From NCBI GenBank assembly GCA_964030475.1, contig CAXIPT010000001.1, positions 786,229 through 850,228 on the forward strand: a stretch of DNA of 64,000 nucleotides, read 5' to 3'. Both the position numbers and the translations under genes were made by a program. The number at the start of each line of letters is the position of its first letter. Position 1 is the first letter of the stretch. Shown piece by piece: positions 36,452 to 47,900 of the stretch. Below the pieces are notes generated by a model. That model was not told the origin of the DNA and ran no database searches. It saw only the letters and a list, made by a program, of their open reading frames with translations. Source of the DNA: Tethya wilhelma. Taxonomy: Eukaryota > Porifera > Demospongiae > Tethyida > Tethyidae.

Positions 36452-37745
36452 CACTGTAAAAAATGATGGGTTAAAATAACCCAAAATTTTGGGTTGAATG
36501 GGTTGCAATTCAGGCCCCCATAATTTGGATTGTTTTAAACCAAAATATAAGTGGTTAATAATAATCTTTAAAATGGCTGGGTGTTCTAAACACCTTTTTT
36601 GCTGGTTAAAGTTACCAATAGTAGTTGGTTAAATGTTCCAGCAGTCATGGTTTAAAGTAACCTTTATATAAAGTTATTTTTTTGTATAATCTTTGTTCGC
36701 TTTAATCAAATGATGATCAAAATTACTACCAATCATGGTTTGAGTAATCTTACACAAGAGCTAGCTAGATAAAAAGTTCACAAATAAGGATTTGTAACAG
36801 CTTTTGTTTTGGTACTTTTAACTCTGTATATAGGTATTTTAATCTTGTTGAAAGAGTTACTGTTTCTTTTGACCTACAAATAAAAAATCAAAGTATTCAG
36901 TTTTAAAATCAGTCTGCTAGCTAATAGCATGACAAGCAACTTTACCTCTCAAGCTCAGCTACTTCTTTCTTGGTGTTTTGTCCTGTCTCTTTTAATCCAC
37001 TTAGCTACTATAAACAAGGTTAGAAGCACCATAAATAATCAGTGATTGCAGTCAGTGTTGTCTCACCTAACACTGAGTTTTTGCTGTTGTCCGGCTTCAC
37101 TCTTTTTTATAATTTTGATTTGTCTTCTCTTTCCACTTCTTTACTTTTCAGTTTCTAAGTTCCAAAAAAAAGACCATATGATCAGCCTCAGAGTTGGCTG
37201 TTATGACAAGCTAATTTCAAGCCTTACCTCAAATATAATACTTGTTTGTGCTGTTTACCATGTCAGATACTTCCTTTTACCAAAAGACAGTGTTTTGATG
37301 TGTTCTTTCAAGAGTTTTTCAAGAATTTTTTGTCTACTTCTCTGACAGCTGCCAAGTTTCAAATTGTGTTACTGAGCTTGCCCGGTAATGATGTCATTAT
37401 TTTAGATACAGCCATTCATTTTAACCCAATAGAGCAGTTTTAACCAAACGAGATTCATTTAACCACAAAAGAATTTGATTGATACCCAAGTTAGTAGTTA
37501 TAACCTAGTTTTGGTTATTTTCACCAAGGATGGCTGGAATAACCCATTGATAGGTAGTTGTACCGCTTATTGTAAGTGTTATTTCAACCTATGATGGTTA
37601 TAATAACCAACTTAGTAACTATAACCTAATTTTTGTTATTTTCACATAGAATGACTGACATTACCCATTAATGGGTAGTTGTACTATTATTGAAAAAAGT
37701 TATTTTACCTATGTTGGTTGAAATAACCAATCATTTTTTACAGTG
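36452..37745. mobile_element. CACTA-like non-autonomous DNA transposon, ~1.3 kb
   Basis: Ends are CACTGTAAAAAATGAT and its complement ATTTTTTACAGTG, flanked by a TG dinucleotide on each side. Subterminal regions carry many short copies of GGTT.AA.TAACC in both orientations, as is typical of CACTA/EnSpm subterminal repeats. No transposase remains inside. The 99-aa ORF at 37046 looks like chance. Confidence 0.6.
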
Positions 37746-37900
37746 TGTGAACTGGACTTTTCATTTTCAGTTATTTCGCGTACGTTACTTGAAATTTTTA
37801 ACAACTTTCTTACGTATAATGATCACGTGCAGTTAAAATGTTATGTAATTTATGTTTGTAGGAGTGGCCAAAGTACATGATTTCGATCACGGTCGATACC

Positions 37901-38053
37901 CAGAGGAGGTACGACACGAGTGCGCCTTTGCTGAGCTGGCAAAGCAGGTGCACGTGATCAATTCTCATTGTGAAGTATTGCGGTCACATGATTGGAATGT
38001 AATTAACAGACTTGCCAGCTCAGCAAAGGCGCACTCGTGTCGTACCTCCTCTG
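37901..38053. repeat. Perfect 42-bp inverted repeat with 69-bp loop
   Basis: CAGAGGAGGTACGACACGAG... at 37901-37942 recurs as its exact complement at 38012-38053, and the flanking GGTCGATACC occurs outside both arms in the same orientation. It could form a long hairpin, or be a foldback element or a small-RNA precursor. Confidence 0.75.
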
Positions 38054-38074
38054 GTCGATACCCGGGTCTTAGTG

Positions 38075-38747
38075 TAGTCTCGTGCCCAGACCCCTCCCTC
38101 GCACGCGAGAAAAAGGGGGTCTGGTATAGTTCGTAGGATTTTTGGGTCTTGCTGACTCAGCACGTAGTGATTCTCACGCACCAATCAGAGAGCTTCCATG
38201 TGACTTTGTCATGTGCCAATGGAGACTCCACCCATCCCATGGCCTAGACGTAGACCTCTGAAAGTAGACAAAGATGCTGTCCGTTCCACGTTTAGGAGTC
38301 ACAGTTCCAAGAGAGTTTGTGCATGATACTATCACTCAAAGTATAAGGTAGTTGGGATATGACGAACCAAGAGAGCACCAAGTTGATCGGCGCTGTTACG
38401 AAGTTCGTTAGTGGAAGAGAAATAATACACAAGAAAAAATCCCTAGTATGTTCGTTATTTGCACTGACTAGGTTGATTACTCTGCGGCCTTGTGAAGAAG
38501 TTGAAGTTCTACAAATTACACAAAAGTTACAGTCTTCTGAAGACATAAGTTCAGTACAATCTGTAAACCTTGCCGCGTGGTCCGCGGCAGCTGCACGTAC
38601 GTAGATTAGTTGCTAGGCAACGAAATTTTCACGTGACAATCAAACCGGATGTCAGCTGACTTGCTGATTCAGCAAAACTCAAAAATCCTTCGAAGTGTAC
38701 CAGACCCATTTTTCCTCGGGAGAGGGTTGGGTCTGGGCACGAGACTA
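38075..38747. mobile_element. MITE with TAGTCTCGTGCCCAGACCC ends
   Basis: Begins TAGTCTCGTGCCCAGACCCC and ends GGGTCTGGGCACGAGACTA. The subterminal CTTGCTGACTCAGCA is mirrored by TGCTGATTCAGCAA. The interior is non-coding. It is related by its ends to 11760-11868 and 34553-34651. Confidence 0.75.
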
Positions 38748-39023
38748 GTCTTAGTGTAGACTGTCTGTGACTAGCTGAGGTTGGACATGATCACGTGCAT
38801 CAAAATATTGCTGACACAGCAATTTTTTTGTCATTTGATTTATATTGAATGTGTAGGATCTCTTTTTTGCTTCCTGACATTGTCTGTAGCTTTGCATGTT
38901 CTTTGACTGTTCTAGTTGTTCGTAGTTAAAAGTTTAAGTTGAGTGTGTGAGCCCGTCTGAGCCCGTGCAACTTTGGTCGTGTTGATGGCATCTAAACGAG
39001 GCAGAGATTCAGACTCTTCTAAT

Positions 39024-39390
39024 CAGTGGCGTAGCCAGGATTTTAGAAAAGAGGGGGCAATAAAAATATTGCGCGCGAAGCGCGCCGGAAATTTTGTGCG
39101 ACCGGAAACCACACCCACTTAATTAGCTAATTTTAGCCCCTCCCATTCATTAAAATGAACCGAAGCACGCGCTGCAGTGCTAGATCGAACGCTCTCTAAA
39201 GTTTTGTAGCAGCAAAAAGAAAGCTTTTAAAAGTTGTTTTGCATTGAATTCTGGCCAAAGATGACTGTTAAGCAGCGTTGCTAAAGCAAGTGCACGAAAG
39301 AATAGCGCATTATAATACCAAAGCGTAAATTTCGCGACTGAAAAAAGGGGGGGCAAGCGTCCCCCTAGCCCCCCCCTGGCTACGCCACTG
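39024..39390. mobile_element. hAT-like MITE with CAGTGGCGTAGCCAGG ends
   Basis: Begins CAGTGGCGTAGCCAGGATTT and ends CCTGGCTACGCCACTG. CTAAT occurs immediately outside both ends and may be part of the target duplication. Ends starting CAGTGGCG are common in hAT-derived MITEs of marine invertebrates. Confidence 0.75.
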
Positions 39391-39838
39391 CTAATGGAAA
39401 TGGTCACTCACAATCTACCCCCTTGGTCTTGTTGCCCCTGTTGACCTATCACAGTTAACCGAATCACTTCAAAAAATTGGTTCTATTATAATAATATTAA
39501 TAATGAACACTCCATCAAGAGGAGCAAGTTATAGTGTGTGGTTTGGTATAACGTTTCGCCTACACGCATTTCGCCTACGTTACGTTACGCCTACCGGAAG
39601 TGACCGTGACAAATCGCCTACGCGTTTTGGAAGGCATGCGCATTCGAATTTTCTTTGGTATTTGCGTCATCGAGGTTGAACTGTACACTTTGCTCTGGAC
39701 TTTGTGTTTGATGTGCGCGCCAAAAGTGAAGGATTTTTGTATAAAAGTAGCTGTATCCAGTATGTTTTTCATTCCTACCACTATCAAGCACCTGAGGACC
39801 AGTCAGCAACACTCTCTTCATTCGATCAGACAGGATTT

Positions 39839-40378
39839 ATGGAGTTCACTAAAACCCAGCGTGGTGCCAGATCTCTACTGTACCAGGGCTACAGCTACAT
39901 GATTAACAGGCGAGGAAGAAATGGCACAGTAGTCTATTGGAGGTGCACACAGAGCCGCAACTCTAAGTGCCCAGGAACAGTGACCACTGGACCAGCAGAT
40001 GAGCTGCTGAGTGTAAGCAATACCCATAATCATGCCCCCAGTGAAGCACAAGTTCAAGCCACCAAAGTAATCTCTGAGATGAAGGAGGCAGCTAGCAGCA
40101 GCATCAGGCCAATCCCCCAGCTGTACACACAGCATCTGGCTAGGCTGTCTACTTTACCCAATGCGGATGAAGTGGCAGCCTGTGGCAGTGTCTCCCCACA
40201 TATACCACTCTAAAGCCTGCTCTCTACCGCAAGAGGAAAGCAAAGCTTCCTCGACTGCCTCAGTCTCGTGCTGAAGTCCACTTCAGTGGTGAATGGGCTG
40301 AGACCTCTACTGGAGACCATGCAGTTTCTCCTGAAAGAGAATGGTGATGATGACAAAGTTGTCGTCTTTGCGGTCAAA
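39839..40378 (+). pseudogene. MULE-type transposase relic with FLYWCH zinc finger
   Basis: Translation from 39839 gives a FLYWCH zinc finger (GYSYMINRRGRNGTVVYWRC, CPGTV, SNTHNHAPS, with the expected Cys-Cys-His-His ligands), then a helical segment. The frame stops at 40213. Homologous sequence continues in other frames: KPALYRKRKAKLPRLPQSR, then after a second shift FLLKENGDDDKVVVFAVK. This is the usual bridge from FLYWCH to the MULE transposase core. At least two frameshifts and loss of the DDE core make it inactive. FLYWCH fingers are DNA-binding and often ride with Mutator-like elements. Confidence 0.7.
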
Positions 40379-40621
40379 TAGAAATTAACGTGAAATAGAT
40401 AACCCTTTCGCTTGATGAAATCGGCAAATCGGCGTTTCTGGTTATGATCGCTCTCGAAATTCACAAGATTATGAACTCTTGAACCCTGTTGTGACGTTTT
40501 CAATCACTGGTCTACGTCATAACTCAACCACACCCCTTCAATGGATGCCAGCAGGTACCTCTCGAGTTCGATCGCCCAGAATTCACCCAGAAATGCAAGC
40601 GCTAGTGTTGCATGCACATAG

Positions 40622-41046
40622 NNNNNNNNNNNNNNNNNNNNNNNNNNNNNNNNNNNNNNNNNNNNNNNNNNNNNNNNNNNNNNNNNNNNNNNNNNNNNNN
40701 NNNNNNNNNNNNNNNNNNNNNNNNNNNNNNNNNNNNNNNNNNNNNNNNNNNNNNNNNNNNNNNNNNNNNNNNNNNNNNNNNNNNNNNNNNNNNNNNNNNN
40801 NNNNNNNNNNNNNNNNNNNNNNNNNNNNNNNNNNNNNNNNNNNNNNNNNNNNNNNNNNNNNNNNNNNNNNNNNNNNNNNNNNNNNNNNNNNNNNNNNNNN
40901 NNNNNNNNNNNNNNNNNNNNNNNNNNNNNNNNNNNNNNNNNNNNNNNNNNNNNNNNNNNNNNNNNNNNNNNNNNNNNNNNNNNNNNNNNNNNNNNNNNNN
41001 NNNNNNNNNNNNNNNNNNNNNNNNNNNNNNNNNNNNNNNNNNNNNN
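40622..41046. other. Assembly gap (425 N)
   Basis: Run of N. The sequence resumes with an A-rich tract. Open frames that cross it are meaningless. Confidence 0.99.
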
Positions 41047-42056
41047 CTTAAAAAAAAAAAAAAAAAAAAGAAAAAAAATCTGCAGCCTATTATACTGTAA
41101 ATTTGAGAGCTTACAAAACTTCTGCCTATATAGTACTTGTTTATATAAGATTAGGTTGAGTGTCACTTCTCCGCACATTTAAATGTATGCATTATATGAT
41201 ATAATTTGTGGATCGAGGTTGCTATATGTGCTCCATAGTGACATCATTGATATCAATGTCTATACAATTTAGTGTACTAAAAGACTGTCACAGTCTTTAT
41301 ACTGTTATTGTACCTGTTGCATGTTTAATATACTGTATGTTAGGGAACTCCTGCTGTGCATTATATAGGGGAGGAATATAATGCACATGCAATTTATGCA
41401 TGCTGATATAGCATAATGTACATGTCACTAAATTTATTTATTATGCGATAATTTTTTAACATTGACATTTCTATAATTATGTAGCAGTTTGCTGATGATT
41501 TGATTTGTAAAACTGTGTAGGCCATGATAGCATGCAAAATGTAGCAAGAAGAACCAGACGCAGATGATTACCATTCTGAGTTGTTTGTCATTCTAAGGAA
41601 GTCAAGGGAATTCGCTGGTAGGGACCATATTACACTGACAGACACTATATTAGAGTGAAGCTACTACTCTTATATAAAAAAGCTGAAATTCATTAAGTGT
41701 TTATTGGGTGGGACTATATAAGAAGTAGACTACACGGAAATGTAAAGCTGTTGCTGTTTATACATAACTACCATTTTCTACAATTTCTTTCCGCCAAGAA
41801 GGACCAGTAACAAGGTCCTTGGCTCGTTCAAGTTCTAGTCATGTACCAGATGTAATGTCATTAAGAATTGATTTTTGTAGTAATGTGTGCTTACAGTTTT
41901 GTCATTTTGAGCTCACAGTCAATGTGTGCTTAATTCACAAAAACAATGTCAAGTAAAGTTTATTACATGATACAATGTTTCCTTCACTTTGTAATGGGTG
42001 GGCATTACACATTATGTAATAGTGATCATGGTCTGTATTTATGTTGTTCATTGACA
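41047..42056. other. Gene-free spacer
   Basis: AT-rich, with no splice-consistent exon and no recognised element. Confidence 0.5.
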
Positions 42057-42444
42057 AAAAAGTTTTTTAAAAATAAAGGGTATAGGAATGGGCAGTGCGG
42101 GAAAAAGTAATGAAAGAAGGTATGTCTCAATTTCGGCACATGACTACTTCATTTTTATGCCCTATTGTAACAGTCCTATTATTAGCAGGTTGCCCACCTA
42201 GAGATACTTTAATCATATTCTTAACTAACTGATTGGAAATAATAATTATTTGAATCTATAAACTCGAAACTATGATTGTACAGATTGATATCATTGCATG
42301 TATTAAGGTTACAAGATGACAAGGAATTAATAATCAAAAATGAAGTGGTCATGTTCCTTTATTAAGACATACCTTGTTTCATTACTTTTTCCCGTACTGC
42401 CCATTCCTACACCCTTTATTTTTTAAAAATTTTTTACTACTTGT
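42057..42444. mobile_element. MITE, GGAATGGGCAGTGCGG family (complete copy 1)
   Basis: Terminal inverted repeats of about 100 bp: TATAGGAATGGGCAGTGCGG...CTCAATTTCGGCACATGAC on the left is mirrored on the right, ending TTTTTTACTACTTGT. The same ends occur in the complete copy at 60073-60484 and in half copies at 3063, 14821, 29507 and 49019. Confidence 0.85.
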
Positions 42445-42643
42445 CATTATTCAGGTCAAGTGAGTGGCAATTACTTGGATTATTTGCACTGCCGTCAACT
42501 CTTTAGAGAAGCCATAACCAGTGTACTTGTCCAGTTGTGTAGGTGAGTACCATTATATCCTGGCCAAGTTATTCATTGCTATAGCTACATAGTGATTTGC
42601 AGTAGAAAATTAACTTGCATGAAATTTTGTCTGTCTAGATACC

Positions 42644-43028
42644 ATGGCTTCTCATAATGTTGAGTACAATGAAACTAGTTGTCCAGATGTGGATATTGAT
42701 GGGGTTTCTCAAATGCGAGAAAAACACAATAGAAAATAGTTTTTGAAGTATATAATGACAGAGAATGCTTCCCTACTAATTACCCTCACACCAGTAGTGA
42801 CAAGTTCACATTTCCACCAGGCCAGAGACTTCGTATTGTTAATTTAGTTAGAGATTTAAACTGGACCACGGGTACCAAAGCAACTCAAATGGTAAGAAAA
42901 AGTAAGCAACCACCTAGTAAACTTAAACCTCCAGTAGCTATGAAAAAGCCAAAGCATATTGGTGATAGTCAGAGCAGTGATAATGATAATGAAGATATAA
43001 CCGTAGCATCTTTGACAAAGCAAATTAG
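42644..43028 (+). pseudogene. Frameshifted ORF remnant, family not recognised
   Basis: Following a plausible acceptor (TTTGTCTGTCTAG) the frame reads MASHNVEYNETSCPDVDIDG and stops. One base away it continues FEVYNDRECFPTNYPHTSSD and FTFPPGQRLRIVNLVRDLNW, then a Lys/Ser/Asp-rich tail, until a MITE interrupts it at 43029. It looks like a decayed host or transposon gene. The Asn-Asp-Arg-Glu-Cys-Phe-Pro start of the second part is distinctive enough for a database search. Confidence 0.35.
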
Positions 43029-43252
43029 ACAAGTAAAAAAAAAACATTGGAAATATAATGAGACACAGGAATGGCTAAATCATAAAAAGAACGGAAACAA
43101 GACTGGAATGGCTGTTAGAGTGTGTGCAGAATTCTTCCTGTATGGGCTGCATTTAACAATCTCTTTATTGAGTCTCTCACTTTGCCCACAGGAAGAATTC
43201 CTTACACACTCTAACAGACATTCCAGTCTTGTTTCCGTTGTTTTTATGATTT
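43029..43252. mobile_element. MITE copy related to 35329-35968, broken at contig join
   Basis: Left end ACAAGTAAAAAAAAAACATT... and AATGAGACACAGGAATGGCT match the 35.3-kb element. The mirrored arm (CACACTCTAACAGACATTCC...) runs into the N at 43253. The loop is much shorter than in the larger copy. Confidence 0.75.
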
Positions 43253-43576
43253 NGTCGATGAAAGCAAACTTCAAAGCTTGTTCAAAGGCGAACCACTTAA
43301 TCCATTATAGATCAGAGTGCCGACCACTTCAAAATCCACTATGGGATATATCCGGTGCCGACATGCCGACAATGAATAAATTCATGAACCAAAATGATGA
43401 CGTATTTAAGAAATTTTTGAATTTAGAGTTTGTGCATTTTTACAACAAATTCCAAGCGAAAGGGTTATTATTGGCTAGATACATTGACATAAATGTAGGT
43501 AAAATCATAACAACATACTAAAGATTGACAATGATAACATGGTTTCAATACATCAATTTGAATACATGTACACTAG

Positions 43577-44760
43577 CTAATACTTATGGTACTTCTTAAA
43601 ACAGCCAGTTTTGCAAAGTCTCACACGACACACTCCACAACCGTAGGAGGTGAATCTGGGCTTCTCACTTCTATCCAGCTGACATTGGCGGCATCTACCC
43701 CTCTTCAGTCCTGGAATCTCCTTCACCTTCTCCACGTAGCAAACCCTTTCACTGCTGGCCGTATCCACCCTCTCAGTATCAGCAACTCTAATGCCTCTAC
43801 CTAATCCTACTTCATCCAGTAAGCAATGCACTAACTCAAGACGAAAAGCTAGGTCATCTTTTGGTTTAATATCACGTTTAATACAGCTATGTTTGTACAA
43901 TATGTAGGCATTATTCACAGCTATGTTAAACAACCTATTATGAATACGCATCCAGTACCTTTTAGACTTTCTGTCAAAATCATAGTTTTTTCCAAGCTGG
44001 TTTGTTCTATCTACAGCGCACATGTATTTGTTATAGCAAGGTAAAATTGGGGGAACACTTTGCTTTCGAAGCACTCCTTCAGGATGAAGGCGAGCTACAG
44101 GTGTGTGCATATGCTCTGGAAACACATTTGTAACAAATTTCACTACTTTACGATCATGGAACACATAGTAACACAAATCACCCACAGTTTCTGCTACGTA
44201 ACACCCCTTTGTTGGTTTGACACCTTTTAAGCTAGCGGGAAAGCCCAATGCTCTTTCTTTTATGGTTCCTGCAAAGTAAATGTTATCTTTAGCTAGTTCT
44301 TCCGCAAGAGGCCCACTTGAGAAATAATTATCACAGTACACAACATGATTCAAACCACTAAAAGGCTCCACTAGGTCTTTAACCACTCTCTTTACCAATC
44401 CATGCTCAGACACCTTCTTTCCTGTGGTCAAATCTGTTTTTCGACCCTCATACAATTGAAAATGACACAAATAACCACAACATGAACACGAGCAACACCA
44501 GATCTTAAACCCCTTCTTGATTGGTTTTTTGGGCATAGCTACTTTCCCCCCAACACGTCCTTTGTACTTTACCATGGATTCATCTACTGCAAGCTCTTGT
44601 CCTGGATTGTAGGCTTCCAAAAATGTTCTGTTAAGCACATCTATCACAGGCTTAACTTTACGAGCGATCCCCCCTTTAGCTGGTATGCTCTCATTATCTA
44701 CCACATGCAAATTACACCACAAAGCCCAGAATCTAGTAGAAGTCATGTACTGATACAACC
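43577..44760 (-). pseudogene. piggyBac-type transposase, 5' truncated
   Basis: About 390 residues of a DDE_Tnp_1_7/piggyBac transposase: STRFWALWCNLHVVDNESIP, LAVDESMVKYKGRVGG (first catalytic Asp), HVVYCDNYFSSGPLAEELAK (second Asp) and KYMCAVDRTNQLGKNYDFDR (third Asp), then a C-terminal Cys-rich zinc domain (CRQCQLD...YGCGVCRVRLC...CFKKYH) that binds the transposon ends in piggyBac. All three Asp are kept and the frame is open to its stop. The N-terminal third is missing: upstream of about 44760 the frame runs into the NLR promoter region. No flanking TTAA-bounded ends were found. It could be a dead element or a domesticated fragment. Confidence 0.85.
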
Positions 44761-44831
44761 ACATACATTGTAGTATCGTAGATAAGGTATATAGTATGTG
44801 CAGAGAGTGTTGAATACTGGCACAACTTGAT

Positions 44832-44841
44832 TGCGCATGCG
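44832..44841. promoter_or_regulatory. NRF1-like palindrome upstream of the NLR
   Basis: TGCGCATGCG lies 61 bp before the NLR ATG at 44902, the same motif as upstream of SIAE copy 1. The call is by consensus only. Confidence 0.4.
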
Positions 44842-44901
44842 TGTACGCGCACGTGATTGACAGTACCGGCCACACCTACCATTCCAGAGTCTATTGTCGT
44901 G

Positions 44902-47900
44902 ATGGCTGATCTCGAAGTCTACTTCGCTTCTGTTCCTCAAGAGAACAAATTCAAACTGGGAAAACCTCTGGACTTTGATCATGGTGGTGTCCAAAGGGAC
45001 CTTGGTGCCATTGCTAATGTAATGGACCAGTGGGAGGGAAATATTGCTGAACAACTTCAGTTGACCAGACCCGAAATACAAGCCATTAAAACTGAGTTTC
45101 CTAGACAACTATTATTACAAACGTTAGTTACAGTATAATTAATTTGGCTAGCTAGGTGTACTATTTGTATTACCAGTTAGTTTGTACTGTCAGGCACGAT
45201 CATGACTCTATTCGTAGCCTCAGAGTCGAGCTAGCACCACCCCGGGCCCTCAGTGCCTGGGGGTCAAGTGACACCTATGCATTAAATATGTTGTGGGTTC
45301 TGGTCCCTAACAAGTGAAATACTAACTTAGCCTATCCACATCCTGTCAAAATTAATTGTGTCTGAGCATGTTTACATTCACCATACACAGTGTAAGCAAC
45401 ATACCAATTACTCATATACTGGCACTCAGCTTTGTTGCACATAAAGAGTTTGGACCGGTTCCAAGATACTACAAGATAATAATAGCAGGTACATTTTTGG
45501 TGATAATTTACAGGAGAGCTGCCTTACAGAAGTGGCAGGAGAAGTTTGGTCTCATGGCTACCTATAGAGCTCTGATTACAGCATTTGTGAGAGCTGGCAG
45601 GGGAGACTATGCTGTGGCAGTTTGTAAAGTACTAGGTAAGTTAACTGGAAATAACCTGGGAGTATTATTACAATGTTTTAATATTCCTAATAAATATTAT
45701 CTAGGTAAGACTGATGTTCCTCAGGCAATAGAACACTATGCCATGTACCTCAAAGGAGTGTATGAAAGTACTTCCATGTTATCGGACAAGTTCCCAAACC
45801 TTACATGTGGCAGTGAATTTATCAACCTTGCTCTTGTGAAGAGTGATTACATACGGAATCATTCAGAAGCAGATGAGTTCACAAGAGCAACTCTACATGG
45901 ACAAATTGATGAGATCCTTCAGAAGAAAGCGCCCATCAGATTGGAAGAAGTGATGAAACCGGTAGAAGGTCAGCGGAAAATAAAATGTGTGTACATACAT
46001 GGTGCACCTGGTGTTGGAAAGAGCACATGTGTGGGGGAGCTTTGTAGGAGGTGGGATGAAATTGATTCTCTGAAAGAATATTCCCTGATCATTCTTTTGC
46101 GACTGCGTGAGAAGCGAGTACAAGTAGCTCAGAGCACAAAAGATCTCTGTTACCATGACAACAGAGAGATACAGGAAGCTGTAGCAGCTGAGGTAGCAAA
46201 ATGTGAGGGAAAGGGCATATTATTTGTACTAGATGGCTTTGATGAACTCCCTCTTTCTTTACAAATGAATTCCATATTTGTTAAGCTAATCTGTGGTACT
46301 TTCCTTTCCCAGTGCACAGTCCTAGTGACTAGTAGGCCTTCAGCTACCGCTCATTTTTTGATGATTACCCATCCACAAAAGCAAATAGAAATAATAGGCT
46401 TTACTCAAGCAAATATTCAACAGTATGCTAAATCTTTCTTTGCCTCCCAACCTGATATGCTGTCGGACTTCTTAATGTACGTTTCCATGCAACCAGCTAT
46501 TCGAAGTATGATGTACATTCCTTTGAATTGTGCCATAACAGCAGAAACCTACAGGCACAATAGAAGAGTCGATAGGCCCATTCCTCAGACAATGACTCAA
46601 CTCTATATTGAATTATGCCTGACATTACTGCAGCGATATTTTGGCAAAGATGATCCCTTCAATGAGCGACTCCCTGAAGGTTTAGAAGACCTTCCACCTC
46701 ATATATTGGAGCCGTTTAGTTCATTGGCCAAGCTAGCATTTGAAGGCCTTGAAAGAAAAGAGGTAATTTTTCATGAACTTCTCAATAGTTTTATCCATTT
46801 TGGTTTCATGAATTATCAAACAGAGTTGTACATGGGGAGAAAAGCTTCAATTTCTCACAGCTTCTTGCATCTTACCCTTCAGGAGTTTCTTGCTGCATTT
46901 CATATATCTCATCTCCCATCAGCTGACCAAAAAAGGGTGTTTGTACAGCACTATCACCCACCTTCTATTGATTGGGATCTGGTATGGATGTTTGTAGCTG
47001 GCCTTACTGGATTCCGTGAAATTGGTTGGGAAATAGTTAAATCAATACGAGGGGAATATTATGGGAATTTAATGCCATTCTTAATCCTCTGCTTGTATGA
47101 AGCACAAGAGAAAGTAGAGTTTGACTCAGTGTTGGGAAAATCTGAGATTGATTTTGATGGCTATAGTCCCACCCCATCTGAGTGCTATGCTGTTGGTTAT
47201 TGTGTGGCCAACAGTACATGTATGTGGAAGTTAGATATCAAGGACAATAAGTCTCTTGGTAGCACTGTAGTTGAAATGCTGAACCATGGGCTACATTCTG
47301 CAAAAAAGCCCAAAGGGCTGTGTCCGATGGCAGTGCCTCAAAAATTGGAAGTTCCAAATGTTCTTTCAATCAAACTAGTAAGGTGTGGTCTTAATTCAAC
47401 TGCTTTTGATCAACTTGCTGACCTCATTTCTCTCATGACAAACTTGAACGAACTTAATCTTAGTGACAACCCAGTTGATGATGGTGGATTGGTAAAGCTC
47501 CTCCATGTATTATCTTGTCTCAAGCATTTACAGATACTCAGCTTACCTTCTTCTAATAGCTCTGCTGATATTGAAGCCTTATCTTCTTTGATGTCATCTT
47601 CCAGTCTGGTAAGGCTTGTAATTGGCGAGACTGAGGAAAACACGTCTAAACAAATGTTTTCACTTTGGCCAAAGCCAAAAAGTATACTCTCTGACCATTC
47701 TCCAAGTTTGTCAGTAAAAAAATTTAATGGTAAAGAGTTTGTTACTGAAGTGATCTCTTGGAGCATGCAGTCCATCACATTGATCAAAGGAATGAATAAT
47801 CTCACTTTTCTTGGCCTTGGTGGATGTGGTCTTAATTCAACTGCTTTTAATCAACTTGCTAACCTTATCCCTCTCATGATTAACATGAAGGCTGTTGATC

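Noticed and set aside
37046..37345. Hydrophobic 99-aa ORF as a possible membrane protein
   Set aside because: It lies inside a non-autonomous transposon, has no splice or start context, and its composition is T-rich by chance.
40479..41178. ORFs of 160-220 residues crossing the N run
   Set aside because: They consist almost entirely of undetermined sequence.
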